Assembly: GCA_023435705.1 (NCBI GenBank)
Contig: JAEYRH010000009.1
Coordinates: forward strand, 248,001-312,000
Length of the DNA: 64,000 nucleotides
Source of the DNA: Bacillota bacterium
Lineage (GTDB): Bacteria > Bacillota > Clostridia > Christensenellales > UMGS416
Reading direction: 5' to 3'
The translations under genes and the position numbers were made by a program. The notes below the pieces were generated by a model, which was not told where the DNA came from, ran no database searches, and saw only the letters and a program-made list of their open reading frames with translations. This document shows, one piece after another, positions 24,656-33,133 of the stretch (its first letter is position 1; every line of letters begins with the position of its first letter).

Positions 24656-26818
24656 CTAATACTCCATTTCCAGCGCATTCCCGGTCACTTCAAACTTGCC
24701 GCTGACCGTTGCGCGGCCCATCATCTGCGCGGACAGTGCATCAGGCTGGCTGCCGCCGGCATACACAGTGAACGAGCCGGGCTCCAGCACGGTGCGGCCG
24801 TCGTCAGTAATCACGCACAGGCGGCGGGCGGGCACCTCAAAGACCATCTCGACTTGCTCACCTGCCTGCAATTCCACGCGGCGGAAGTCAGTGAGCTGCC
24901 AGTGGGGCACGCGGGTGCTGGCTTCGTCATCCTTCAGATAAAGCTGGACAACCTCGCCGCCGGCGCGCTTGCCGGTGTTTTTCACCTTTACGGACACTTT
25001 GACGGAATCGCCTGCCTTCACCGGCTCCTTGGGCAGCTTCAGGCAGCTGTATTCAAAGGTCGTATAGGACAGGCCATAGCCAAAGGAGTAGTTGGGCTCC
25101 ACATTGAGGAACCGGTAGGTGCGGCCATCCATCGAGTAGTCGTGGATATCCGGCAGGCTGGCGTCGCTTTGATAAAATGTGACGGGCAGGCGACCGGAGG
25201 GGTTGCAGATGCCCACCAGCGCCTCGGCGACGGCCACACCGCCAAACTGGCCGGGGTACCAGGCATGCAGGATGGCGGCGGCCCGGTCCTTGAAGGGCGT
25301 CATATCCACGGGGCTGCCAGCCATCATGACGAGGATCACCGGTTTGCCGGTCATGAGCACCGCCTCAAACAGATCGATCTGCGCCTTTGGCAGCGCGATG
25401 TGGTGCTTGTCGGCATCGGTGCCGCCGGCGGAGCCTTCCTCGCCCTCATAGCGCTCATCCAGGCCCAGCACCAGCACCACGGCGTCGGAACGCTCTGCCA
25501 CGATCATCGCCTCGGCAATGCCCCAGTTGGGTTTCTCGCCCCAGGAGGCTTCCGGCGCCTCTCCACGGTGCATGCAGCCCTGGGCATACCACACGCGGGC
25601 TTCCGGCATGATCATGCGCACGCCTTCCAGCACCGTGTACTGCTCGCCGGCGGTGCCGTGGTAATTGCCCCACAGCGCGATGCGGTTGTCGGCGTTGGGG
25701 CCGATCACGGCGATCGTGTTGGTCTTGGAGGCATCCAGCGGCAGGATGCCGTTGTTCTTCAAAAGCACCAGGCTGCGGCGTGCCATCTCACGGGAAAGCT
25801 CCAGGTGCTTGTTGCAGCACACCACCTCGTAGGGAATGCTGGCGTAGGGAACCATGGGCTCGGGGTCAAACATGCCCAGCTTCAGGCGGGCCACCATGAG
25901 CCGCTTCACGCACACGTCGATGTCGGCTTCGCTGAGCAGGCCGCGCTTCACCGCGTCGATCAGCTTTTCAAATGTGCAGCCGCAGTTGAGGTCGCAGCCT
26001 TCCTTGATGGCCATGGCTGCCGATTCGGCGCCGTCGGCGGTGATCTTGTGGTGCATGTGGAAATCGTCAATGGCGCCGCAGTCGCTCACATAATAGCCGT
26101 CGAACCCCCACTCGCCGCGCAGCAGATCGCTCATCAGCGTGTGGCTGGCGCAGCAGGGCTCGCCGTTGGTGCGGTTGTAAGCACCCATCACCGAGTAGGC
26201 TCCGGCTTCCTTCACGCATTCCTTGAAGGCCGGCAGATAGGTCTCGCGCATATCTTTAATGGATGCTTTGGCGTCAAACTGGTGGCGGTCTGCCTCCGGG
26301 CCGCTATGCACAGCGTAGTGCTTCACCGTGGCCACGGTCTTCAGATACTTGGGGTCGTCACCCTGCAAGCCCTTGATGAAGGCCTTGCCCATGCGGGCGG
26401 TGAGCACCGGGTCCTCGCCATAGGTCTCATGGCCGCGGCCCCAACGTGGATCGCGGAAGATGTTGATGTTGGGCGACCACATCGTCAGGCCCTTATAGAT
26501 TTCCCGGTCAAGGTGCCGGGCGGATTCGTGGTGCTTGGCGCGAGCCTCGTCAGAAATGGCGACGGCCACTTCATACATCAGGTCGTCGTCAAAACTGGCC
26601 GCCATACCGATGGCCTGGGGAAACATCGTTGCCACACCGCCACGGGCTACGCCGTGCAGGCACTCATTCCACCAGTTGTATTCGGGGATGCCGAGCCTCG
26701 GGATGGCCGAGGACATATACAAGGTCTGGCTGATCTTTTCCTCCAGATTCATGCGGCTGACCAGATCAGCTGCCCGATCCTCAAAGGTTAACGTTGTGTC
26801 TTTGTACCTTTCCTGCAT
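24656..26818 (-). CDS. Glycoside hydrolase family 3 beta-glycosidase (xylosidase/glucosidase type)
   Basis: 720 residues with TTGGAGG upstream and no signal peptide, so probably cytoplasmic. Domain order: GH3 N-terminal barrel (about 1-320) with WWNECLHGVARGG, SPNINIFRDPRWGRGHETYGEDP, VKHYAVHSG, and the nucleophile Asp in GYYVSDCGAIDDF; GH3 C-terminal domain (about 340-570) with RRSLVLLKNNGILPL, VIGPNAD and PSGRLPVTFY; fibronectin-III-like domain (about 610-690). YNWWNECLHG is characteristic of the beta-xylosidase-like branch. It would release terminal xylose, arabinose or glucose from imported oligosaccharides. No sugar transporter lies nearby. The gene is monocistronic. Confidence 0.93.
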   Translation of the reverse strand: MQERYKDTTLTFEDRAADLVSRMNLEEKISQTLYMSSAIPRLGIPEYNWWNECLHGVARGGVATMFPQAIGMAASFDDDLMYEVAVAISDEARAKHHESARHLDREIYKGLTMWSPNINIFRDPRWGRGHETYGEDPVLTARMGKAFIKGLQGDDPKYLKTVATVKHYAVHSGPEADRHQFDAKASIKDMRETYLPAFKECVKEAGAYSVMGAYNRTNGEPCCASHTLMSDLLRGEWGFDGYYVSDCGAIDDFHMHHKITADGAESAAMAIKEGCDLNCGCTFEKLIDAVKRGLLSEADIDVCVKRLMVARLKLGMFDPEPMVPYASIPYEVVCCNKHLELSREMARRSLVLLKNNGILPLDASKTNTIAVIGPNADNRIALWGNYHGTAGEQYTVLEGVRMIMPEARVWYAQGCMHRGEAPEASWGEKPNWGIAEAMIVAERSDAVVLVLGLDERYEGEEGSAGGTDADKHHIALPKAQIDLFEAVLMTGKPVILVMMAGSPVDMTPFKDRAAAILHAWYPGQFGGVAVAEALVGICNPSGRLPVTFYQSDASLPDIHDYSMDGRTYRFLNVEPNYSFGYGLSYTTFEYSCLKLPKEPVKAGDSVKVSVKVKNTGKRAGGEVVQLYLKDDEASTRVPHWQLTDFRRVELQAGEQVEMVFEVPARRLCVITDDGRTVLEPGSFTVYAGGSQPDALSAQMMGRATVSGKFEVTGNALEMEY

Positions 26819-26998
26819 GGTGAAGCCTCCAACCCATTTGCTTTCAACATCATATAACGGTCAACAGGCTGTTGGCAAGTGCTTGGCCGCGTTTTTGAGG
26901 GTTTTACCCAGTGAAAAGCGGCTTATATGCGCAAAGCATGGAAAAAGGCTTTCATGGTGTGGTAATCTTACAGTATTACAGGATGGAGAAGGTTAACC

Positions 26999-27793
26999 TT
27001 GAGCAAAAGGAAGACTGTCTGGCAGATCCACAACGAAGCGATAAAAGCGCTGTTTGCCCATTTCGGCACGATGTCACTGGTGTCGCTGGCGCTTTCCGGC
27101 GTGGCAGTGGCGCTTGGCCTGGCGGAGTTCATCGTGATGGTTGTGGTCAAGGCCTTCGCGGGAATCAACTTCCAATCGATTGTGCAGCTAGTGCAAGCCG
27201 GATCCTTTCAGGAGTTTTGGGCAATGGCGCAGCCTCTGCTGGAGGCGCTGGGCATCAATCTGTTGATTGGGGCTGTGCTGGGTGCGTTCACCGGCATCCT
27301 CCAGACTGCGTCAACCATCAGCGGCTACGATGCCTCTCTTCGTGTGCTTGCAGGTGAGCGTGCCGCTCTTGGGCCCATTGCCCGCAATTTCCGGCGGGGC
27401 TTCTGGCGCTTTGCCGGTGTGACTGCCTGGGTTGCCCTCTGGCAGTTTCTTTGGTCGTTGTTGTTTCTGGTGCCCGGCATTGTGAAGTCCTACAGCTACC
27501 GGCTGGCCCCTTTCCTGGCCCTGCGGCACCCTGAGCTGACCGTGTGGCAGGCGCTCCGAAAATCCATTGAGATCACCGAGGGTCATAAAGCCAGCTTGTT
27601 TGCTCTGGACTTGATCCTGATGCTCTACCAGCTGGCGGCGCTGTTGGCCTCCCTGCTCGTGCCTGTGCTGGGATCGTTGGCGGTGCGGCTGCTGCTGGTC
27701 GCACCGATGACGCTGCTGGTGTTTTCTGTGGCATATCGGGATATTGGCCGGGAAGCTGTGGAGAAGGGGCTGCTGACTGCTGAACGTGGCTGA
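26999..27793 (+). CDS. DUF975-family membrane protein, paralogue A
   Basis: 264 residues from a TTG start with GGAGAAGG upstream. Five or six membrane helices. Conserved family features are an amphipathic N-terminus (TVWQIHNEAIKALFAHFG), WSLLFLVPGIVKSYSYRLAPFLAL, HPELTVWQALRKSIEITEGHK, and a C-terminal AYRDIGREAVEKGLL. Members of this family (DUF975) are of unknown function, often multicopy in Clostridia and sometimes linked to membrane stress. It is the first of three tandem paralogues on the plus strand and is the most diverged. Confidence 0.85.
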   Translation: MSKRKTVWQIHNEAIKALFAHFGTMSLVSLALSGVAVALGLAEFIVMVVVKAFAGINFQSIVQLVQAGSFQEFWAMAQPLLEALGINLLIGAVLGAFTGILQTASTISGYDASLRVLAGERAALGPIARNFRRGFWRFAGVTAWVALWQFLWSLLFLVPGIVKSYSYRLAPFLALRHPELTVWQALRKSIEITEGHKASLFALDLILMLYQLAALLASLLVPVLGSLAVRLLLVAPMTLLVFSVAYRDIGREAVEKGLLTAERG

Positions 27794-27904
27794 ATTGGCC
27801 TTTAGGTGCGTTAAGAGATGAATTCTGTGAGTAATGTCGCTATAAACAATAACGTAACAGGTATATAATAACGATACAATATAGTATGAAAGGGAGTGTG
27901 TACC

Positions 27905-28882
27905 ATGAAGGGTGGGCAAAAAACAGTCGGCCACATTTATCATGAGGCCGTGCAGCAACTAAAAACCAACTACTTCCAGTATGTGGGAGTAGGTGGGGTT
28001 TTCACCGCCATGTCAATGGTGTTCTCCTCGATTTTGATGGCGGTTTTCTTTGCATTCTACTTCGTTTTTGCCATGCTGTTCTCAATGGCGCCGGCGTTGG
28101 CAATCCCGCTGTTTATGGATGACTACAGGGGCGAAGCAACCGCTGCGGTTGCGGGGTTCCTTGTTGTGGGAGCCATCGTGCTTTTCATTTTTCTGGCATT
28201 GTTCAGCTTGGCGGCGCTGCTTGTGGGCATTGCAACGGCCACAGTGGGTGTCAGCTCAAACAAGGCTGTGCTCCTCTTGGTGCGTGGTGACAAACTGACC
28301 TGGCAGGCTGTCTGGGGTGATTTCAAGAAAAACTGGAAGCGATACCTGGGCATTTCGGCCTGGTCGACGTTGTGGACTCTTTTGTGGTCTCTGCTGTTTT
28401 ATGTGCCCGGCGTGATCAAATCTTTGAGTTACTCCATGGCGCCTTATCTGGTGATTGAGAACCCAGATATGACGGTGCGGCAGGCATTGAAGAAATCCAT
28501 GGAGATCACCGAAGGCCACAAAGGCAAGCTGTTTTTGATTCTGTTGATTCAGATCGGCTTTACTTGGGCGGCTTCCATCCTGGCGTCGTTTGGGATCATG
28601 TATGCCAGCCTGGCCGCGGCGATCCTCTGGATCCTCCCGTTCTATCTGGCGATGATGGCAATTGCCTATCTGGATCTCAAGCAGGCAGCCATCGAAAAAG
28701 GACTGCTGAAGGATTCCTGCCAGCTGGTTGAGCCCACCCCCGTCGTAGATTACCAGGCAGTCGATGGCACGGTGGATGCAAGCCACAAGGCCGCGCAGCC
28801 GGTGCAGGTGGGTGTGCCTGCCAGCCAAGCTGCCGCCGGAAGCGAATTCACCGGCATGGAGGAAGACAGCCCGCAGTTGTAA
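27905..28882 (+). CDS. DUF975-family membrane protein, paralogue B
   Basis: 325 residues from the ATG at 27905 (AAAGGGAG upstream). It shares the family core: WSLLFYVPGVIKSLSYSMAPYLVIE, NPDMTVRQALKKSMEITEGHKGKLF, and AYLDLKQAAIEKGLL at the end of the membrane part. Unlike its paralogues it has a cytoplasmic C-terminal tail of about 65 residues rich in Ala, Val and Pro. A TATAAT-like hexamer lies about 40 nt upstream, suggesting its own promoter in the 111-bp gap from paralogue A. The function is unknown. Confidence 0.85.
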   Translation: MKGGQKTVGHIYHEAVQQLKTNYFQYVGVGGVFTAMSMVFSSILMAVFFAFYFVFAMLFSMAPALAIPLFMDDYRGEATAAVAGFLVVGAIVLFIFLALFSLAALLVGIATATVGVSSNKAVLLLVRGDKLTWQAVWGDFKKNWKRYLGISAWSTLWTLLWSLLFYVPGVIKSLSYSMAPYLVIENPDMTVRQALKKSMEITEGHKGKLFLILLIQIGFTWAASILASFGIMYASLAAAILWILPFYLAMMAIAYLDLKQAAIEKGLLKDSCQLVEPTPVVDYQAVDGTVDASHKAAQPVQVGVPASQAAAGSEFTGMEEDSPQL

Positions 28883-28950
28883 TCAACTCTACATGATGAC
28901 TGGAGCTCGGGTGGGCAGCACGCTCACCCGAGCAGTCTGTGAGGGCATGA

Positions 28951-29793
28951 ATGGGCGGCAGGAAAACTGTAAGCGTTATTCTTCGCGAGACTGCTTGGCT
29001 ATACAGGAAGTATTTCATAACCTTCTTTGTCACAACTCTGATTGCTTTCGGAGTGTCCTATCTTTTTCGTTATCTGGATTCCAGTGTGACAAAGCTTCTC
29101 GGCTTGGATAACGACAACTTGAAGACACTGCTCGTCTATGAGAATATTGAGCGGGCTATTGTTGGGTGGGGCCTGGGGTCCGACATCGCGTTGCCGATCC
29201 TGTTTGTTGGCTTATTCATGGTAATGAGTGCAACCTTAACGTTGGATAAGCTCTTCTTAATACCGGGTGAGACGTTCACTGTGGGCGCGTATGATGTGAT
29301 GTTTCAGATATGTAAAGGTAAAAAAAGATGCCTGCGGGAAGCGGTGCTCAATTTCAGGCGCAATTGGAAGCGTTATCTTGGCATCTCCGCCTGGTCATCC
29401 CTTTTCATCCTGGTGTGGTCATTCCTGTTCGTGATTCCAGGCCTGGTCAAAACATATGCCTATCAGCTTGCGCCGTTACTCATCCTGGATTACCCGGATA
29501 TGACTGTGCGGCAGGCACTAAAAAAGTCCATTGAGATCACCAAGGGATACAAGGGGCGGCTGTTTGGTTTGGCATTCCTGGTGAGTCTGCCGTTTGGAAT
29601 CATTTCGTTGATTGCAGGTTTCCTGTTCATGGTATCCAGAGACTTATCCACCTATACCGCGATCATGGCAATTGCAAGCCCGGTGATCAGTTTGGTCATG
29701 ATCCAGCCTATCACATATATGATGGTTACAATTGCATACCTGGATCTCAAGCGGGTTGCCATTGACCGGGGCCTTCTGCCATCACAAGGCTAG
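28951..29793 (+). CDS. DUF975-family membrane protein, paralogue C
   Basis: 280 residues. The same core is seen: WSFLFVIPGLVKTYAYQLAPLLIL, YPDMTVRQALKKSIEITKGYKGRLF, and the terminal AYLDLKRVAIDRGLL. Five or six membrane helices. It is close in sequence to paralogue B in the segment NWKRYLGISAWSSLF, so B and C are probably the more recent duplicates. No strong ribosome binding site is visible at the ATG. It converges on the DUF4363 gene with a 4-bp overlap of the ends. Confidence 0.83.
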   Translation: MGGRKTVSVILRETAWLYRKYFITFFVTTLIAFGVSYLFRYLDSSVTKLLGLDNDNLKTLLVYENIERAIVGWGLGSDIALPILFVGLFMVMSATLTLDKLFLIPGETFTVGAYDVMFQICKGKKRCLREAVLNFRRNWKRYLGISAWSSLFILVWSFLFVIPGLVKTYAYQLAPLLILDYPDMTVRQALKKSIEITKGYKGRLFGLAFLVSLPFGIISLIAGFLFMVSRDLSTYTAIMAIASPVISLVMIQPITYMMVTIAYLDLKRVAIDRGLLPSQG

Positions 29794-30182
29794 AAAATGT
29801 TCTCCGGCATGAACTTCTGCATGTCGTCCATATGCTCAAAGAAGAACTCCAATTCCTCCAGCTCCGGCAGGATGAGCTCCGGTGTTCCGGCGGTGAGCAT
29901 CGCTTCGACTCGTGTCAAGAGTGTTTCCACGTGCTCAGATTCTTCATGGTTCACAAAGGCTTCCCAAATGCTTTCCTTTTTATCCCACTTCTCCTTCAGT
30001 ATGCGTACATGAACGGTGGCTTCCTCCAGATTCCCAGCCTGCAGGGCGGACTTGGCATCATTGATGTGCGGCAACAGCTCGTGGATGCCGGTGTGGATGA
30101 AACTGCCCACGCATGTGTTCAGGATTGCGATGATGACGAGTATGGTCAGTATGATAATGGTGGTCTTCAAAATTGCCACCAC
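29790..30182 (-). CDS. DUF4363-family protein
   Basis: 130 residues. A single N-terminal membrane helix (about 5-27, IIILTILVIIAILNTCV) is followed by an approximately 100-residue helical domain (LLPHINDAKSALQAGN, IWEAFVNHEESEHVETLLTRVEAML). This is the DUF4363 pattern. The gene overlaps the upstream DUF421 gene by 16 bp, a pairing seen widely in Bacillota, so the two products probably form a complex. The function is unknown; such pairs are often expressed in spores or under stress. Confidence 0.83.
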   Translation of the reverse strand: MVAILKTTIIILTILVIIAILNTCVGSFIHTGIHELLPHINDAKSALQAGNLEEATVHVRILKEKWDKKESIWEAFVNHEESEHVETLLTRVEAMLTAGTPELILPELEELEFFFEHMDDMQKFMPENIF

Positions 30183-30859
30183 TTTCTTTTCGCCTTGCCT
30201 TGCGCGAAGAATTGTTCAGTTTCATCCACGCTGGCATACAGCACGTTTGCCGGGGCTGACAGCCCCATCCCGGAGAGTTTCTTCAGCAGCCATTTCTCAT
30301 CATGGCCAGACTTTCTCAGCTCGTCATACTGCACCGATCCATCTACAATGATGCTCCAGGGCAGTTTATCCGGCTGTACCTGCAGGTTCAGGTCTTTTGC
30401 CACAACCGGTTTCGCGCTCCCCTTCGGGATCACGCTGATCTGGCCGCTTGTTTCCAGGATTGCATACTCCACATCGGAAAGTGAAAAATATCCGCTTGTC
30501 CGCAACTGCTCCATCAGATCGGAGAAACTGTAACCGGCTGATCGCATGGCGTCTTCCAGGATGGTGCCCTTGTTGATGATGATTGTAGGTGTGCCGCAGA
30601 TGACCCGCTGGGCTGTTTTGCTCTTCAGCGTGAGTAACGTAAACAGTGCGTGCACCAATAGCAGTGTGAGGATGGGCACCACGCCATGCAGCAGAGGGAT
30701 GCCCGTTTCTGCCATCGGCACGGAGGCAAGGTTGGCAATCATAATGGCGATCACAAACTCATAGGGTTGCAGCTGGCCGACTTCCCGCTTGCCCATAAGC
30801 CTTACAGCCAAGAATACAATCAAAAACAGGATCAACGCCCGCACCGCGATCACAAACAT
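30167..30859 (-). CDS. DUF421 (YetF/YdfR-like) membrane protein
   Basis: 230 residues, GGGAGG before the ATG. Three N-terminal membrane helices (about 5-80) are followed by the DUF421 soluble domain, with MGKREVGQLQPYEFVIAIMIANLAS, IINKGTILEDAMRSAGYS, LMEQLRTSGYFSLSDVEYAILETSG, and the second DUF421-like repeat from about 150. The family is uncharacterised biochemically. It is operonic with DUF4363. Probable site: plasma membrane, soluble domain inside. Confidence 0.9.
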   Translation of the reverse strand: MFVIAVRALILFLIVFLAVRLMGKREVGQLQPYEFVIAIMIANLASVPMAETGIPLLHGVVPILTLLLVHALFTLLTLKSKTAQRVICGTPTIIINKGTILEDAMRSAGYSFSDLMEQLRTSGYFSLSDVEYAILETSGQISVIPKGSAKPVVAKDLNLQVQPDKLPWSIIVDGSVQYDELRKSGHDEKWLLKKLSGMGLSAPANVLYASVDETEQFFAQGKAKRKWWQF

Positions 30860-30935
30860 GGTTTTCCTCCCATCTGCTATTATAGGTTGGGATGGGAAAA
30901 GCGGGTTTATTCATTTTCATGTCTTGCTCACATAC

Positions 30936-30967
30936 AAAAACAGGGCAAGCTCCTGAGCTTGCCCTGT
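30936..30967 (-). terminator. Terminator of the L,D-transpeptidase gene
   Basis: On the minus strand ACAGGGCAAGCT and AGCTTGCCCTGT form a perfect stem followed by TTTTTG, beginning 12 nt after the stop at 30979. Confidence 0.88.
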
Positions 30968-30978
30968 TAAGGTTTGGT

Positions 30979-31620
30979 TTATCGAAGAATCGTGGGATCG
31001 GTGGGGTCGAAGGTGGCTCCCTCCGGCAATGGCGGCAGCGGCTCCAGGCAGACTGGCGTGGGCCCGCCGCTTAAAACGACTTTGACCACGGTGCCGGCAG
31101 GGCAGTTCACATAGATCCACATCGCGTCGCGCACGCTGAGGCGCACACAGCCGGCAGAAACGGGCTGGCCCAGGTTTAGATAGGAGTCCGGCTCCATCTT
31201 GTTGGAGTCCATTTTGGAAAACACCGTGGAGTGAAACCAGATGGGCTTGTTGAAACACACAGCGAACTGCTCATAGCTTTGAGGCCTGCCGTTTTTCGGC
31301 GGTGAATTGAGCCACCGCCGCCTCATGCTGATCTTGAACGTGCCCGGAAAGGTCTTCGGCGGCACACCGGTGGAGCACAGCATCTGCCGGTCGATGATTG
31401 TGTATTGGCCGGCTTCATCGCGGCGGAGCACTGTGGTGACCTGTGTTTCCTTGTCCACGATCAGCTGGTAATATTTCGAGTCCACGATCGGGCGGACGTT
31501 CATGTTCGGGCTTGGCTTCAGCGGGCTCAGATAGGTGCTTTCCGCAGACACAGCGGGGCTGGGCGCCAACAGAAAAAGTAGCGCCGCCGCAAGCAGAACG
31601 GGAAGGATTTTTCGGTGCAT
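30979..31620 (-). CDS. Secreted L,D-transpeptidase (YkuD domain)
   Basis: 213 residues from the ATG at 31620, where a signal peptide begins (ILPVLLAAALLFLLAPSPAVSA). The YkuD catalytic motif is clear: FHSTVF supplies the upstream His and VSAGCVRLSVRDAMWI the S-x-G-C-x-R with the catalytic Cys. There is no LysM or other wall-binding domain. It makes 3-3 cross-links in peptidoglycan or attaches proteins to it, outside the membrane. It lies 100 nt after the condensation-domain gene on the same strand, so it may be read from that operon. The ribosome binding site is weak. Confidence 0.88.
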   Translation of the reverse strand: MHRKILPVLLAAALLFLLAPSPAVSAESTYLSPLKPSPNMNVRPIVDSKYYQLIVDKETQVTTVLRRDEAGQYTIIDRQMLCSTGVPPKTFPGTFKISMRRRWLNSPPKNGRPQSYEQFAVCFNKPIWFHSTVFSKMDSNKMEPDSYLNLGQPVSAGCVRLSVRDAMWIYVNCPAGTVVKVVLSGGPTPVCLEPLPPLPEGATFDPTDPTILR

Positions 31621-31720
31621 GTTTGGTTGATACCTCGCGGGGGAGAGTGCCCTTATCTTACCATTGCTGGCAAGACGATGCAACAACTGTGATGCAGGAC
31701 CCTCCCCGCCATATGAAGAC

Positions 31721-33109
31721 TCACTGCCGCTCCGGCAGCAGGTCCAGCAGCTGCCCGATGGTGAGATCCGGGTTTTCCACTCCGGTCAGCATTGTGCTGA
31801 CCAGATCAGTGTGGAAGTCCAGCACGGTCTGCTGTTGCACAACGCTGCGCTGATACTCGTAGTAGCATCGCAGGCCGCCTGAGCCGTCGTCATCCATCAC
31901 CGTGAGGTAAAAGGGCTGTGATGATACGCCATTGCAATACCATTTGGTGCGCACTGGCGCGCCGTCCGAAAGCACGAGCCGCACCGGCTGAAAGGTCAGG
32001 CACACCGACTGGTAGGAGCCCACCGGGTCGCCTCCCCGATAAGCGTTGTCACATAGTTTCTTGACCTCCAGCATGTCAATCCCGGCGTGGCGGTAAACCT
32101 CTGTCTGCCGCGCTGCCACCTGCTTTGCAGCAGACAGGAAGCTTTCTGCTGCTGCAATCACGGTGCGGAAGATTACCGGGTGCACCCTGGTGCCGCCGGA
32201 GCGCTTTTCAGCCAGGGTGCTGCGCCGGGCCACGGTGGAATAAATACTCACATCTTTTTGCCGCCCGTTTCGTTTGGACAGGCAGGTGCGCACACCCAGC
32301 AGAAACAGCACCTGCATCGGCAGGTTGTGTTCCTCGCAAAATGCCGCCAGCTTTGCCACATCCTCCGCCGAGATTATGAGCACCTCGTGCAGCGCGCGGG
32401 TGCGCAGCGTAAAGCCCGATGCTGCCTGCAGGCGGGGGTTTTTTTTCTTTTTCCGGTATGCTTCCAGCACTGACGGGCCGTTGATGTGGGTGTACCACGG
32501 CTCTTCCCTGCGGCACTCGGCGTGCCAGAATTCCAGGTCTTTCTGATACTGCTCGGTGTTTATGTAATCCAGGTCTTTGATTAGCAGCAGCTCGTGCTGT
32601 GCCGGCGGCCTTGGCGGTTCGGCCTCACCGGCTTCGGCGTGATAAAGATCCATCACATGCTTCATCAGCATGCAGATGGCCCAGGAATCCATGATCATGT
32701 GGCTCACGCCCAGATAGACGCCGCACAGCCCATCCGGCGAGCGCACCACCCACATGCGGCTCAAAGGCCTGTTGAGCAGGTAGAAGGGTTTGGAAGCCAG
32801 GTGATAGAGGTGACGGTCCATCTGCTCTTGAGTCTTTCCTGTGAAATCCAACAAACCGATCGTGGGTTCAGCAGCAGGAAGAAAGTATTGCACCACTCGT
32901 TTGTCAACTTTCTTCAGGCGGATGCGCAGCGCGTCCACCTGCACATATGCTTGACCGATGGCCCGCCGGAGAATGTTGAAATCCAGCGGCCGCTCCAGCA
33001 GCATCAATGTAAAGATGTTGTTCACTTGCTTGTGCAGTGTGAACTTCTGGCTGTAAAACAGGATGTTTTGCGCGGCGGTCATGCCGTAGAAGGTTGGGGC
33101 TTGTTTCAT
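31721..33109 (-). CDS. Free-standing NRPS-type condensation-domain acyltransferase
   Basis: 462 residues from the ATG at 33109 (GGAGG 8 nt upstream; the earlier ATG lies in front of the ribosome binding site). The fold is the chloramphenicol-acetyltransferase-like condensation domain: AAQNILFYSQK near the N-terminus, the active-site segment VSHMIMDSWA, corresponding to HHxxxDG with the catalytic second His and the Asp kept (first His is Ser, Gly is Ser), and VSIYSTVARRSTLAEKRSGGT in the latch/floor region. There is no adenylation or carrier domain in the chain. Such enzymes transfer an acyl group from a carrier protein to an amine or alcohol. The carrier and ligase are encoded upstream in the same operon. 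The acceptor is unknown. Confidence 0.82.
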   Translation of the reverse strand: MKQAPTFYGMTAAQNILFYSQKFTLHKQVNNIFTLMLLERPLDFNILRRAIGQAYVQVDALRIRLKKVDKRVVQYFLPAAEPTIGLLDFTGKTQEQMDRHLYHLASKPFYLLNRPLSRMWVVRSPDGLCGVYLGVSHMIMDSWAICMLMKHVMDLYHAEAGEAEPPRPPAQHELLLIKDLDYINTEQYQKDLEFWHAECRREEPWYTHINGPSVLEAYRKKKKNPRLQAASGFTLRTRALHEVLIISAEDVAKLAAFCEEHNLPMQVLFLLGVRTCLSKRNGRQKDVSIYSTVARRSTLAEKRSGGTRVHPVIFRTVIAAAESFLSAAKQVAARQTEVYRHAGIDMLEVKKLCDNAYRGGDPVGSYQSVCLTFQPVRLVLSDGAPVRTKWYCNGVSSQPFYLTVMDDDGSGGLRCYYEYQRSVVQQQTVLDFHTDLVSTMLTGVENPDLTIGQLLDLLPERQ

Positions 33110-33133
33110 TTGGAGAACCTCCTTAGTCAAATC

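Noticed and set aside
24854..26791. A 645-codon open frame on the plus strand opposite the GH3 gene
   Set aside because: It is a mirror of a GC-rich coding region; its translation is rich in His, Gly and Ala without domains, and the GH3 protein on the other strand is complete.
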